DNA from: Bolinopsis microptera
Taxonomy: Eukaryota; Ctenophora; Tentaculata; Lobata; Bolinopsidae
Length of the DNA: 64,000 nucleotides
Reading direction: 5' to 3'
Assembly (NCBI RefSeq): GCF_026151205.1
Contig: NC_087077.1
Location: 13,056,983 to 13,120,982, forward strand
The translations under genes and the position numbers were made by a program. The notes below the pieces were generated by a model. The model worked only from the letters and a program-made list of their open reading frames with translations. It was not told where the DNA came from and ran no database searches. This document shows, in pieces, positions 50,294-62,932 of this stretch (its first letter is position 1; the number at the start of each line of letters is the position of its first letter).

Positions 50294-51235
50294 AGTATGT
50301 AGTAGTGTAGTGGCAGATAACTGATAAATGGTAGTTCAGAGGTAGTGGCGCATAAACCTCGATAAATGGTAGTTCAGTGTTTGTGAAAGCATTTACTGAT
50401 AGAAATGTTCGTTACTGTGTAGTGTCGCATAACTGATAAATGTTAGTTCAGTGGTAGTGGCGGTAACCTGCTAAATGTTAGTTCAAGTTGGTAGTGGCGC
50501 ATAACCTGATTAATGTAGTGTGGTAGTGGCGCAATAACCCTGCTAAATGTTAGTTCAGTGGTAGTGGCGTATTTCCTGATAAATGTTAGTTCAGTGGTAG
50601 TGGGGCGTAAACATGATATAATGTTAGTTCAGTGGTAGTGGCGCATAACCTGATCAAATGTTAGTTAGTGGTAGTGGCGCATAACCTGATGTAAATGTTA
50701 GTTTCAGTGGTTAGTGGTGCGTAAAAACTGTAATTGTTAGTTCAAGTGGGTAGTGGCGCATAACTGATAAATGTTCGTTCAGTGGTAGGTGGCGCGTAAC
50801 CTGATTAAGGTTAGTTCAGTGGTTAGTGGCGCGATAAACCTGATAATGTTTGTTCAGATAGGTAGTGGCGCATAACTGGATAAATGTTAGTTCAGTGGTA
50901 GTGGCGCTTAACCTGATAAATGTTAGTTCAGTGGTAGTGGCGCTAAACCTGATAAATGTTAGTTCAGTGGTAGTGGCTGTGGGCGCGTAAACTGATAAAT
51001 GGTAGTTCAGTGGTATAGTGGCGCATAAACTGATAATTGTTAGTTCAGTGGTAGTGAGCATAAAAACCCTTATAAAATGTTAGTTCAGTGGTTGTGGCGT
51101 GTAACTGATAATATGGTAGTTCTGTGGGTTGTGGCGTGTACCGATAAATGGGTAGTTCAGTGTTAGTGGTGGTAACTGATAAATGTTAGTACAGTGGTTG
51201 TGGGAGCTAACCTGATAAATGTTAGTTCGTGGTAG
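50294..51235 (+). repeat. Minisatellite block 14
   Basis: The marker copy has lost a C (GGCTGTGGGCGCG, 50975-50988). The minus strand 50816-51061 gives the clearest reverse reading, with three consecutive 12-residue repeats of ATTTELTFIRLS or close variants. Confidence 0.92.
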
Positions 51236-53222
51236 TAGGCCAACTTCTCGACTTTTACTACCTGAAAAGGAGAAAATAGAAAAGATGTAAATTCTCAGCG
51301 ACTCAAGTGTTGAGATTTGCCAGGCTGAAGTGAGGGAATGTAGCATAAAATACCACTCAGATGCTACAGAGACTAACCGAATTGCTGCTTCTAAGAGAGG
51401 CCAAACAGAAGCTAGGCGATGTTTATCAAAGCAGCCAAAAAGTGCACCTGATGGAGGGGCAGGTCCGGGAAAATGGTAGGAAGCAGAAATGTTGGCAGGG
51501 CAGACATGCTACAAAGGCTGGACCATGATACACACAAGCTCTTAGGTAAAGCTCCATCATATACTGCAAAATCAGGGAAATCACTCAACGGAAAGGGTTC
51601 AGAAATGGAAGGACTATTTTGCTACCTCTTCTCGGCTCACCACCGACGGTTTAGAGAACGCGGAAGAGGATATTGATCCAGTCCCACCTACCTCTGAATA
51701 TCGGAACTGAACCGTTTCGTTTGGATGAGTACACGGAAAGCAAAGTCAGCATAAAGGGAAGTGAAGCATGGGGTGACGACAATCATAGCCAGAAGTCTTA
51801 AAAACGATGCGACCTTGATCAAATTGTCTAAGACTTCTGTAGCAATGCTCTATTGAAAGGTGTGAAAACAGACCAATGGTCAACTGCAAATCATATACCA
51901 ATCCATAGGAAGGGCGGACCTTAAGCGAACCAATGAACTATCGGGGAATAAGCTTGTCTTCCGTTGCAAAGTCTCTAAAAAAAGATGGTTCTAAACGGTT
52001 GAAAGCCAGAAAGCGAGACAATTCTGCGTAGAAACCAGAATGGATTAGACCGGAGGTCAAAAATCAACAGACTATGGTACTGAGACGTCTCTATAAGGGT
52101 GTCAAGGTCGGTAAAATGCAGCTGTCTCTGACATTTATAGACTTTAAGAAGGCTTTCGACCAGTGACATCGTGGGAAAATGCTAAAGATTCTAGATAGCT
52201 TAGGCCAATTCCAGTCAAAATCGTGCAGCTTATACGGCTCATGTACGAGAAGACATATGGCCAAGCTCCTAATCCAGACTGTTGAATATGAATTGTTCGA
52301 GATACTTGCAGGTGTGTTACAGGGTGATACCTTAGCAACCTTACCTCTTTGCATAGTCATCGACTACTGGTATGAGGCCAAGCGTAGGCGTTGATGCGGA
52401 GCGACTTGGGACTCACCTCGAACGTAGAAAAAATGCAAGAAGAGTGGGGCCAAGATCATCACCGATGTGGACTTTGCTGATGATATAGCACTTATGTCTG
52501 AGGACATGGACAAGGCTAACGAGTTCCTGCTCAGAGTAGAATCGGCGGCAGCAAGCGTGGGGACTACACATAAACGAAGCAGACAAGGTCATGACCATGA
52601 TTATGAGCGATGCGATCTGCGACCTACAAGTCGATCCGGGGAAGCCATAGAAAATGTAGATGATTTCATCTATTAGGCTCTGGTTTGAGAGCATAGATAG
52701 GGGGATAAGGGTTAGAATGGGAAAAAGCGTGGGGTGCCCTACATAGATGAAGATATCTGGAAAATTCAAACTTCAAAGAGCCTAAAAGATTAGATTGTTA
52801 TAGCGGCTTGTGTTTCAGTACTGCTCTAAGGTATCAGAAACCTGGACACTGACCAAAGGTCAAGAGAAATGTTTGGACGGGACATACACAAAGATGTTGC
52901 GTTATGGTGCTGGGTATCTCATGGATGGCAGGTCAGCAATATACTTTGTATGGTCCTCCAAGGCTCGTCAAACAAGTTCGAAGCAGGAGATTAAAAATGG
53001 CGGGACACTGCATACGACATCCTGAGCTACTTGCCAGTGATTTAGTATTATGATACTACGCACGTAGAGCACAGCAAGGCCGGACAAGGGGGGGGGGGAC
53101 AAAGCTACTTGTCTATGTTACTGAGGAAGTGGGGACAAACCTTCGTAAAGAGGAATGCGAACCCTGACTGCGGGACAGGGAGATATATGGAGGGGGTTTT
53201 CTGGCCGTAGATCTGGACTTAG
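51236..53222 (+). pseudogene. LINE reverse transcriptase body, unit 14 (frame-broken)
   Basis: The best catalytic core in the window. ELFEILAGVLQGDTLA (52285-52340) gives motif B. The frame starting at 52467 reads DFADDIALMSEDMDKANEFL and LRVESAAASVG, so the FADD pair of metal-binding aspartates and the following helix are intact. The same frame later returns to GEAIENVDDFIY. Eleven G (53088-53098) interrupt the C-terminal GRPRQSYL segment. Stop TAG is at 53220-53222. Confidence 0.9.
53088..53098. other. Homopolymer G burst
   Basis: Eleven G replace a single G between CAAG and ACAAAGC, a segment constant in other units. This is a likely artefact. Confidence 0.8.
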
Positions 53223-53230
53223 CTCCGACA

Positions 53231-54165
53231 TAGTAGTAGTAGTGGTAGTGCAGATACCATGATAAATGAGTAGTTCAAGAGGTAGTGGCGCATAACTCGC
53301 TGATAAATGGTAGTCAGTGGTAGTTGGGACGCATTAACCTAGATAAACTGTTAGTCAGTGGTAGTGTCGCATAGCCTGATAAATGTTAGTTCGTGGTAGT
53401 GTGCGCTGTAACCTTGTTAAATGTTAGTTCAGTGGTAGAGGCGCTAACGCTGATAAATGGTAGTTCAGTAGGTAGTGGCGCATTAACCTGATAAATGTTG
53501 TTCAGTGGTAGTGGCGCGTATACATGATAAATGTTAGTTCAGTAGGTAGTGGCGGTAACTGATAAATGTTAGTTTCAGTGGTAGTGGGATTACCTGAAAA
53601 ATGTTATGTTCGCTGTGGTAGTGTGTGACGCCATAACCATGTAATGTTAGTTCATGGTGTGGTGCGTAAATCCTGAATAAATGTTAGTTCAGTGGTAGTG
53701 GCATAACCTGATAAATGTTAGTTCAGTGTAGTGGCGCGTAACTGATTAATGTTAGTTCAGTGGTAGTGGCGCGTAACCTGTTAAATGTTGTTCAGTGGTA
53801 GTGGAGCAGTACCTGATAAATGTTAGTTCAGTGGTAGTGCGCATAACATGATAAATTAGTTCAGTTTAGTGGCGCATATCAATGATAAATGTTTAGTTCG
53901 TGGTAGGGCCTGTGGCGGTAACCTGATAAATGGTAGTTCAGTGGTAGTGGCGCTTAACTGATAAATGTTAGTTCAGTGGTAGTGGCGCATAACCTGATAT
54001 ATGTTAGTTCCGTGGTAGTGGCGTGTAACTGATAAAGGGTAGTTCTGTGGTAGTGGCGTTGTAACCTGATATAATGGTAGTTCAAGTGGTCGTGGCGCGT
54101 AAACGATAAATGTTATTCAGTGGTAGTGGCGGCCATAACTGTATAAATGTTAGTTCAGTGGTAGG
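53231..54165 (+). repeat. Minisatellite block 15
   Basis: The marker copy reads GGGCCTGTGGCGGTAACCTG at about 53906-53925. The period and order match block 2. Confidence 0.9.
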
Positions 54166-56117
54166 TAGGACAAACTTTCGACTGTTACTACCTGAAAGGA
54201 GAAAAGAAAAGATGTAAAATCTCAGCGCTCCACAGTGTTGAGATTGCCAGGCTGAAGCTGAGGGAATGTAGCATAAAATACCACTCAGATCGCTAAGAAG
54301 CAACGAATAGATGTCAAGAGGGCAAACAGGAAGTAGGCGATGCTTATCAAGCAGCAAAGAGCACGCTGGAGGGGCAGGTCGGGAACTGGAGGAAGCAAGA
54401 TTGGCAGGGGCAGACATGCTAAAGCTGGACATGATCAACAGGATCACAGGTAAAGCTCCATCATATACTGGCAATTCAAGGGAAATCACAACGGATAAGG
54501 GTTCAGTAATGGACAGACTATTTTGCTACTCTTCTCGGTCACCCACGACGGTGAGACGCGGAAGAAGGATATTGATTCCAGTCACACCTCTGTAATATCG
54601 AGAACAGAACCGTTTACGTTGGAATGAGTACAGGGAAAGCACGTCAGCATAAGGAAGGGAAAGATGGGGTGACGACAACATAGCCCAGAAGTCTTAAAAC
54701 GATGCGACCTTGTCAGATTGTTCTAGACTTCTTTAACAATGCTTATTGAAAGGTGTAGGAAATCCAGACCAATGGTCAACTGCCAACATCATACCATTCC
54801 AAAGAAGGCGACCTTAGCGAACCTAATGAATATCGGGAATAGCTTGTCATCTAGTTGCCAGTCTCTAACAAGATGGTTCTAAAACGGTTGAAGCCAGAAA
54901 TCGTGACAAATTACTGCGTAGAAACCAGATGGATTCAGACCAGGAAGGTCAACAAATCTCAAAGATTATTGGCTGAGACGTTTATAGAGGGGTTGTCAAG
55001 AGTCGGAAAATGCAGCTGTTCTGAATTTATAGGATTTAAGAGGCTTTCGACAGTGTATCATCGTGGATAAATGCTTAAAGATTTCTAGAAGCTTACGGCA
55101 TTCCAGTCAAAAATCGTGCAGCTTTACGGCTCTGTTACGAGAAGACAATGGCCAAGGTCCTAACTCCGACGGAGAAAGAAACTGAATGTTCGAGATACTT
55201 GCAGTTGTGTTACGGAGTGTTACCTTAGCACCTTACCTTTTGCAATTGTCATCGACTACTGTATGAAGGCACCATAGGCGATGATGCGGAGCGACTTGGA
55301 TCACCCTCGAACGTAGAAAAAGCAGAAGAGTGGGGCCAAGATCATCACCGATGTGGACTTTGAGATGCATATAGACTTATATCTGAGGACATGGAAAGGG
55401 TAACGAGTTCCTGCTCTGAGTAGATCGGCGGCAGCAAGAGCAAGCGTGGACTTTACACATAAAACGAAGGCAAGACAAGGGTGCGGACACTGAATATGGA
55501 GGATCGTTCTAGGAATACTAAAGTCGATCCGGGGAAGCATAGAAAATGTAGATGATTTCATTCTACTTAGGCTCACTGGATTGCGAGACAGATAGGAGAT
55601 AAGGGTTAGAAAGGGAAAAGCGTGTGGGGTGCCTACATAGGACTGAAGGATATCTGGAAATCCAAAAACTCTCAAAGAGCCTAAAAGATAGATGTTCATA
55701 GGGTTGTGACTCAGTACTGCTTCTACGGATCTGATACCTGGACACTGACAAAGGCTCAAGAGAAAAAGTTTGGAGGGACATACACTCAAAGATGTTGCGT
55801 ATGTGACGGGGTATCTCATGGAAGGACAAAGGTCAGCAATACGAACCTTTGTTATGGTAGCCTCCCAAGGCTTGTCAACAAGTTACGATGCAGGAGATTA
55901 AAAATGGCGGGTACACTGCTTCCGACATCCTCTGAGTACTTGCCAGTGATTTAGTCTTATGGGAACCTACGCACGTAGAGCATAGCCAAGGCCCGACCAG
56001 ACAAAGCTACTTGTATATGTTACTGAAGGAAGTTGGACAAACTCTAAAGAGGGAACTGCGAAACCCGATGCGGGACATGGATATATGGAGGGGTTTTCTG
56101 GCGTAGATCGGACTTAG
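54166..56117 (+). pseudogene. LINE reverse transcriptase body, unit 15 (frame-broken)
   Basis: The linker frame 54311-54595 contains GRELEEARLAGADMLKL and ITGKAPSYTG. A second frame (54855-55070) begins with the RT-1 residues NKMVLKRLKPE. The FADD DNA has lost CA (TTTGAGATGCATATAG, about 55357). Near the C terminus 55706-55954 reads YGSDTWTLTKAQEK. An extra CAAGAG duplicates part of the SAAASV segment near 55435. Stop TAG is at 56115-56117. Confidence 0.86.
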
Positions 56118-56125
56118 ATCCGGAC

Positions 56126-57068
56126 ATAGTTGTAGTGTGGTAGTGGCAGATAAACTGATGAAATGGTATAGTTCAGAGGTAGTGGCGCATAAACTGATAA
56201 ATGGTAGTTCAGTGGTAGTGACGCATAACCTGATAAAATGTTAGTTCAGATGGTAAGTGTCGCACTAAACTGATAAATGGTTAGCTTCAGTGGTAGTGGC
56301 GCGCGTAACCGATATACAAGTTAGTTCAGTGGTTGTGGCGCATAACCTGAAAATGTTTTGTTCGGGGTAGTGGCGGCATAACATGGATAATGTTAGTGTT
56401 CAAGTTGGTAGTGGCGCGTACTGATAAATGTTAGTGCAGTGTAGTGGCGGTAACCGATAAATGTTAGTTCAGGTGGTTGATGGGCAGTAACCTGATAAAT
56501 GTTAGTTCAGTGGTAGTGGCGCCATAACCTGTATAATGTTAGTTCAGGGTAGTGGTGCGTAACCTGATAAATGTTAGTTCAGTGGTAGTGGCGCGATAAC
56601 CTGATAATGTTAGTTCAGTGGTAGTGGCGGTAACCTGATTAATGTCAATGTTCAGTGGTGTGGCGCGTGGTAACCTGATAATGTTTGTTCAGTGTAGTGG
56701 CGCCATAACCTGATAAATGTTAGTTCAGTCGGTAGTGGCGCATAGACTGATAAATGGTTTAGTTCAGTGGTAGTGGCGCATAACCTGAATAAATGTTAGT
56801 TCCGTGGTAGTGGCCTGTTGGGCGTAACTGATAAATGGTTAGTTCAGTGGTAGTGGCGCATTAACCTGATAAATGTTTGTTACAGTGTTGTGGCGCTTAC
56901 TGATAAATGTTAGTTCAGTGGTAGTCGGCGTGTACCTGATAAATGGTAGTTCAGTGTAGTGGCGTTGTAACCTGATAAATGGTCGTTCAGTGGTAGTGGC
57001 GACGTGTAACCTGATAAATGTTAGTTCAGTGGTAGTGGCGCATACCTGTAAATGTTAGTTCAGTGGTA
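56126..57068 (+). repeat. Minisatellite block 16
   Basis: The marker copy reads GGCCTGTTGGGCGTAACTG at about 56812-56830. The last monomer joins the LINE body through GTAGAGGTGACCAA instead of the usual GTAGTAGGACAA. Confidence 0.89.
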
Positions 57069-59026
57069 GAGGTGACCAATTCTCGACTTTTACTACCTGA
57101 AAAGGAGGAAAGAAGATGTAAAATCTCAGCGACTCCAGTGTTGAGATTCAGTGAAGCTGAGGGAATGTAGATAAAATACACTCAGATGCTACAGAAGAAA
57201 ACGAAATAGCTGTTCAAGAGGGCAAACAGAGTAGGCGATGATTATAAGCAGCCAAAGAGCACTTGACTGAGGGGCAGGTCGGGAACTGGAGGAGCAAGTT
57301 GGAGGGCAGACATGCTAAAAAGCTGGCCCATGATCAACAGTTCACAGTTAAAGCTCCTTACATATGACTGGCATAATCAAGGGAAAACTCACCAACGGAA
57401 AGGGTTCTGTAATGGAAGGACTATTTGCTACTCTTCTCGGCTCAACAACGACGGTAGTGAACGCGAAGAGGATTATGATCCAGTCCCACCCCACCTCTGA
57501 ATATCGGAACAGAACCGTTTACGTTGGATGAGTAAAGAGAAAGCAAGTCCAGAATGAAGGAAGTGGAAAAGAATGGGGTGACGACAACCATAGCCACCGA
57601 AGTCTTAATATCGATGCGACCTTGATCAAATTGTCTTAGACTTCTGTACAATGCTCTATTGAAGGTGAGATAACCAGACCTATGTCAACTGCAACATCAT
57701 ACCAATTCCAAAGAAGGGGACCTTAGCAGAAACAATGAACTATCGGGATAAGCTTGTCCATCCCTAGTTGCCAAGTCTTCATAAAACAAGATGGTTCTAA
57801 ACCGGTGAAGCCAGGAAACGAGACAATTCTGCGTAGATAGAGAAACCAGAATGGATTCAGACCAGAAGGTAAACAACTCAACAGTATTGGTACTGAGACG
57901 TCTTATAGAGGGTGTCTAAGAGTTCAGGAAACTGCCAGCTGTTCTGACATTTATAGACTTTAAGAAGCTTTCGACAGTGTACATCGTGGGAAAATGCTAA
58001 AGTTTCTAGAAGCTTGTACGGCATTCCAGTCAATATCGTGCAGCTTATACGGCTCATGTACGAGAAGACAATGGCCAAAAGTCTAACTCAACGGAGAAAC
58101 TGAATTGTTCGAGATACTTGCAGGTGTGTTCAGGTGATACTTAGACCTTACCTCTTGAATAGTCATCGACTACTGTATGAGGCAAGCATCGGCGATTGAT
58201 GCGTGAGCGAATTGGACTCACCCTCGAAGTGAAAAAGCAGAAGAGTGGGTCCCAAGGATCATCTCCGAATGGGGAATTTGCAGATGATTAGCACTTATAT
58301 CTGGTGACATGGACAAGGCTAACGAGTTCTGCTCAGAGTAGATCGGCGGGCAGCGCATAAGCGTGGGACTACACATTAAAACGAGGCAAGACCAAGGTTC
58401 ATGCACTGAATATGGAGGATGTTCTAGCGACCTACAAAGTCGATCCGGGGACGCCTAGAAAATGTAGATGATTTCATCTACTTAGGCTCCTGGATTGAGA
58501 GCAAGATAGGGAGATAAGGGTTAGAAAGGGAAAAGCGTGGGGTGCCTACATAGATCTGAGGATGATTATCTGCGGAAATCCAACTTCAAAAGAGCCCTTA
58601 AAAGATTAGATTGTTATAGCGGCTTGTGAATCAGTTTACTGCTTACGGGATCAGAAACCTGGACACTGACAAAGGCTCAAGAGAAAGTTTGGGACGGGAC
58701 ATACACAAAAAGTGTTGCGATGGTGCTGGGTATCTCATGAAGGGACAAGGTCAGCAATATAAAACTTTGTATGTAGCCTCCCAGTGTCCAAACAAGTTAC
58801 GATAGCAGGAGATTAAAGGCGGGACACCTGCATTCCGCATCTGAGCTACTTGCCAGTGATTTAGTCTTATGGGTACCTTCGCACGGTAAGAAGCCCAGCA
58901 AGGCCGACCAAGACAAGCTACTTGTCTATGTTACTGATGGATAGTTGGGACAACTTAAGAGGGAACTAGGAACCTGATGCGGTCAGGGATATATGGAGGG
59001 GGTTTTCTGGTCGTTAGATCTGGACT
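57069..59026 (+). pseudogene. LINE reverse transcriptase body, unit 16 (frame-broken)
   Basis: At DNA level motif A is nearly exact (57944-57990, lacking one G of AAGAAGG). The C-terminal run from GATGATTTCATCTACTTAGG (58468-58487) to the YGSETWT segment is close to the majority sequence. The catalytic box has lost bases (TTTGCAGATGATTAGC, about 58276). Extra TAGAGA near 57838 duplicates part of GTAGAAAC. The terminal hairpin carries an extra A (GGACTTAAGCTCC). Confidence 0.84.
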
Positions 59027-59039
59027 TAAGCTCCGACAT

Positions 59040-59961
59040 AGTAGTAGTTAGTGGTAGTGGCAGATAACCTGATAAATGGTAGTCTGAGGTAGTGGCGCAT
59101 AACCTGATAAATGTAGTTCAGTGGTAGTGACGCATAACCTGATAAATGTTAGTTCAGTGGTAGTGTGCATACATGATAAAAATGTTATTCGTGGTAGTAG
59201 GCGGTAACTGATAAAATGTTTGTCTGTGGTAGTGGGCTTAACCTGATAATGTTAGTTCAGTGGTAGTGGCGCCATAACCTGATAATGTTAGTTCAGTGGT
59301 AGTGGCGCCGTAACCTGTTTAAATGTTAGTTTCATGGTAGTGGCGGTAACCTGATAAATGTTAGTTCAGTGGTAGGGGCGCATAACCTGATAATGTTAGG
59401 TTCAGTGGTAGTGGCGCATAACCTGATAAATGTTAGTTCAGTGGTAGTGGTGCGTAATCCTGATATATGATAGTTCAGTGGTAGTGGCGCCATTACATGA
59501 GTAGTTTAGTTCAGTGGTAGTGGCGCGTAACCTGATTATTGTTGTTCAGTGGTAGTGGCGAGTAACCTGATAAATGTTGGTCAGTGGTAGTGGCGCATAC
59601 CTGAGAATTGTTAGTTCCAGTGGTAGTGGCGCATTAACCTTGATAAATGTTTGTTCTGTGGTAGTGGCGCATAACTGATAAAGTTAGTTCAGTTGTTTGT
59701 GGCCTGTGGCGCGTACCTGAAAATGGTAGTTCAGATGGGTAGTGGGCATAACCTGATAAATGTTGTTCAGTGGTAGTGGCGCATACCATAACCTGATAAA
59801 TGTTTGTTCAGTGGTAGTGGCGTGTACCTGATAAAAGGTAGTTCTAGTGGTAGTGGCGTGTATCCTGATAAATGGTACGATAGTTCAGTGTTGTGGCGCG
59901 TAACTGTAAATGTTAGTGTGGGTAGGGCGCATACCTGATAGAATTGGTTAGGTCGTGGTAG
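59040..59961 (+). repeat. Minisatellite block 17
   Basis: The marker copy GGCCTGTGGCGCGTACCTG is at 59701-59719. A partial duplication (CATACCATAACC) lies in copy 21 near 59785. Confidence 0.9.
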
Positions 59962-61987
59962 TAGGACAACTTCTCGTACTTTTTACTCCATGAAAAGGAG
60001 AAAAGAAAAGATGTAAATATCAGCGACTCAAGTGTTGAGATTGCAGGTGAAGCTGAGGGAATGGTAGCATAAAATACCACTCAGATGCTACAGAAGACAC
60101 GAATTGCTGTTCAAGAGGGCAAACAGAAAGCTAGGCTCGATGATTATGTATGCAGCAAGAGCACTGCTGGAGGGGCAGGTCCGGGAAACTGGTGAGGAGC
60201 AAGTTGGCAGGGCAGTCATGCTAAAAGCTGGACAATGATTCAACAAGATCACAGGTAATGCTCCATCATATACTGGCAAAATTCCACGGGAAACTCACCA
60301 ACGGAAAGGGTTTCAGAATGGAAGGGCTCTATTTTCGCTACCTCTTCTCGCCTCACACCGACGGTAGAGAACGCGGAGAGGATATTGATCCAGTCCACCC
60401 ACCTTGGAATATCGGAAACAGAACAGTTTACGTTGGATGAGTACAGGAATAGCAAAGTCCAGCTTAAAGGAAGGGAAAAGCTGGGGGTTGACGACAACTT
60501 AGCCCCAGAAGTCTTCAAACGATGGACCTTGGATCAAATTGTTCTTAGACTTCGCATGGTATACCAATGCTCTATTGAAAGTTGAGAAACAGACCAATGG
60601 TTCAACTGCCCAAATCATACCAATTCCAAAGAAGGGCCGCCTTAGGAACCAATGAGCTATCGGGAATAGAGCTTGTCATTCCCTAGTTGCCAGAAAGTCT
60701 TATACAAGATGGTTCACTAAAAAACCCAGTTGAAGCCGCATGAAAGAAATCGCGACTCCAATTCTGCGTAGAAACCAGAATGGATTCAGGGACAGGAAGG
60801 TCAAACAAATCTAACAGATATTGGTACTGAGACGTCTTATAGAGGGTGTCAAGAGTCGGAAACTGCCAGTGTTCTGACATTTATAGACTTTAAGAAGGCT
60901 TTGACGTGATACATCGTGGGAAAATGCTAAAGATTCTAGAAGCTTACGGCATATTCCAGTCAAAATGTCGCTGCTTATAGGCTAATGTACGAGAAGGACC
61001 AATGGCCCAAAGCCTAATCACAGACGGAGAAACTGAATTGTTCGAGTTCTTGAGGATGTGTTACTGGGTGAACCTTAGCACCTTACCTCTTTGCAATAGT
61101 CTTCGACTACTGTATCGAGGCAAGCCATAGGCCGATGATGCGGTGCGACTTGAACTCCCCTCGAACGTAGGAAAAGCGTAGAAGAGTGGGGCCCCAAGAT
61201 CATCACCGATGTGGACTTTGCTGATGATATATCACTTATAGATTGAGGACATGGACAAGGTAACGAGTTCCTGCTCGCAGAGTAGAATCGGCGGCAGCAA
61301 GGTGGGACGTACAATTAACGAAGGCAAGACCAAAGGTCAAGACACTGTATATGGAGGATGATCTAGCGACCTACAAAGTCGATCGGGGGAAGCCATTAGA
61401 AAATGTAGATGTTATTACATGCGTTCGTAGGCTCTTGATTGAGAGCAACAGATAGGGAGATAGGGTTAGGATAGGGAAAAAAAAGTGGGGTTGCCCTACA
61501 TAGATGAAGGATATTCTGGGAATCCAAACTCTCAAAGAGCCAAAAGATTTAGATTGTTCATAGCTGGCATGTGGAATCTGTACTGCTCTACGGATCAGAA
61601 ACATGGACACTGACAAAGGCCTCAGATGAAAAGTTTGGACGGGACATACACAAAGATGTTGCGTATGGTTGCTGGGGTATCTCATGGAAGGACAAGGTCA
61701 GCAATATAACTTTGTATGGTAGCTCCATGCGCTGTCATAACAAGAGAGTTACGAAGCAGGGTTTAAAAATGGCGGGACACTGCATCGACATCCTGAGCTT
61801 ACTTGCTCCAGGCGATAGCTTAGTCTTATGGGAACCTACGCAACGGTGGAGAACCAGCAAGGCCGACCAAGACAAAGCTACTTGTCTATGTTATGAAGAA
61901 GTTGGACAAAACTCTAAAGAGGTACTGCGAAAACTTGATGAGGGACAGGGATATATGGGGGGGTTTTCTGGCGTAGTTCGGACTTAG
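59962..61987 (+). pseudogene. LINE reverse transcriptase body, unit 17 (frame-broken, longest intact stretch)
   Basis: The last 139 codons (61571-61987) are the longest uninterrupted frame in the array. They read YGSETWTLTKA, DIHKDVAYG, NITLYGSS, LVLWEPT, SKADQDKATCL and FSGVVRT before the natural stop at 61985-61987. Using this unit as a ruler from 59962, landmarks fall near residues 232 (RT-1, YRGIS), 273 (GFRPGRS), 306 (motif A), 364 (motif B), 417 (FADD), 446 (GLHINEGKTK), 541 (YGSETWT) and 603 (MAGHC), with the end near 675. No AP-type endonuclease lies upstream, where full-length elements carry one. Confidence 0.89.
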
Positions 61988-61995
61988 TCCGACAT

Positions 61996-62932
61996 AGTAG
62001 TAGTAGTGGTCGTGGCAGATCAACTGGATAAGGTAGTCAGAGGTTGTGGCGCATAAACCTGATAAATGGTAGTTTCAAGTGGAGTGGACGCATAACCTGA
62101 TAAAATGTTAGTTCAGTGGTATGTCGCATAACCTGATAAAATGTTAGTTCAGTGGTAGTGCCGTCGTACCTGATAAATGTTAGTCTGTGGTAGTTGGCGC
62201 ATAACCTGATAAATGTTTGTTCTAGTGGTAAGTGGCGGCATAAACTGGAATGTTAGTTCAGTGGTAGTTGGCGCGTAACCTGATACTTGTTAGTTCAGTG
62301 GTAGTTGGCGCGTAACCATGATAAAATGTTTAGATTCAGTGGTGTGGCGCATACCTGACTAAATGTTTGTTCTGTGGTAGTGGGCATAACCTGATAAATG
62401 TTAGTTCTGTTTGGTAGTGGTGCGTAACCTGATAAATGGTTAGTTCAGTTGGTGTGGCGCATAACCTGATAATAGGTTAGTTAAGTGGTAGGGCGCGTAA
62501 TGATTAATGGTAGTTCAGTGGTATTGGCCGCGTAAACTGATAAATGTTAGTTCGTGGTAGTGCGATAACCTGATAATGTTAGTCTGTGGTAGTGGCGCTA
62601 AACCTGATAAATGTTAGTTCAGAGTGGTAGAGGCGCATAACATGATAAATGTTAGTTCAGTGGTAGTGGCTGTGGCGCGTAATTGCATAAATGGTAGTTC
62701 ATGTAGGTAGTGGCGCATAACCTGATATATGTTAGTTTCAGTGGTAGTGGGCATAACCTGATAAATGTTAGTCAGTGGTAGTGGCCGTTTGTACCTGATA
62801 AATGGGTTAGTTCAGTGGTAGTGGCGTGTATGATAATGGTAGTTCCAGTGGTAGTGGGGCGCGTCGTAACTGATAAATGTTAGTTCAGTAGGTAGTGGCG
62901 CATACCTGATAAATGTTAGTTCAGTTGCGTAG
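61996..62932 (+). repeat. Minisatellite block 18 (25 copies counted)
   Basis: I counted 25 copies. Their variable positions match block 2 one for one, including the TGCGT copy (12th) near 62410 and the marker (GGCTGTGGCGCG, about 62669). The join to the LINE body reads GTAGGTAGGCTC. Confidence 0.92.

Noticed and set aside
55301-55819. 172-codon minus-strand frame over a LINE body
   Set aside because: It is the antisense shadow of the plus-strand reverse transcriptase. The matching antisense frame is not preserved in other units and its residues match no family.
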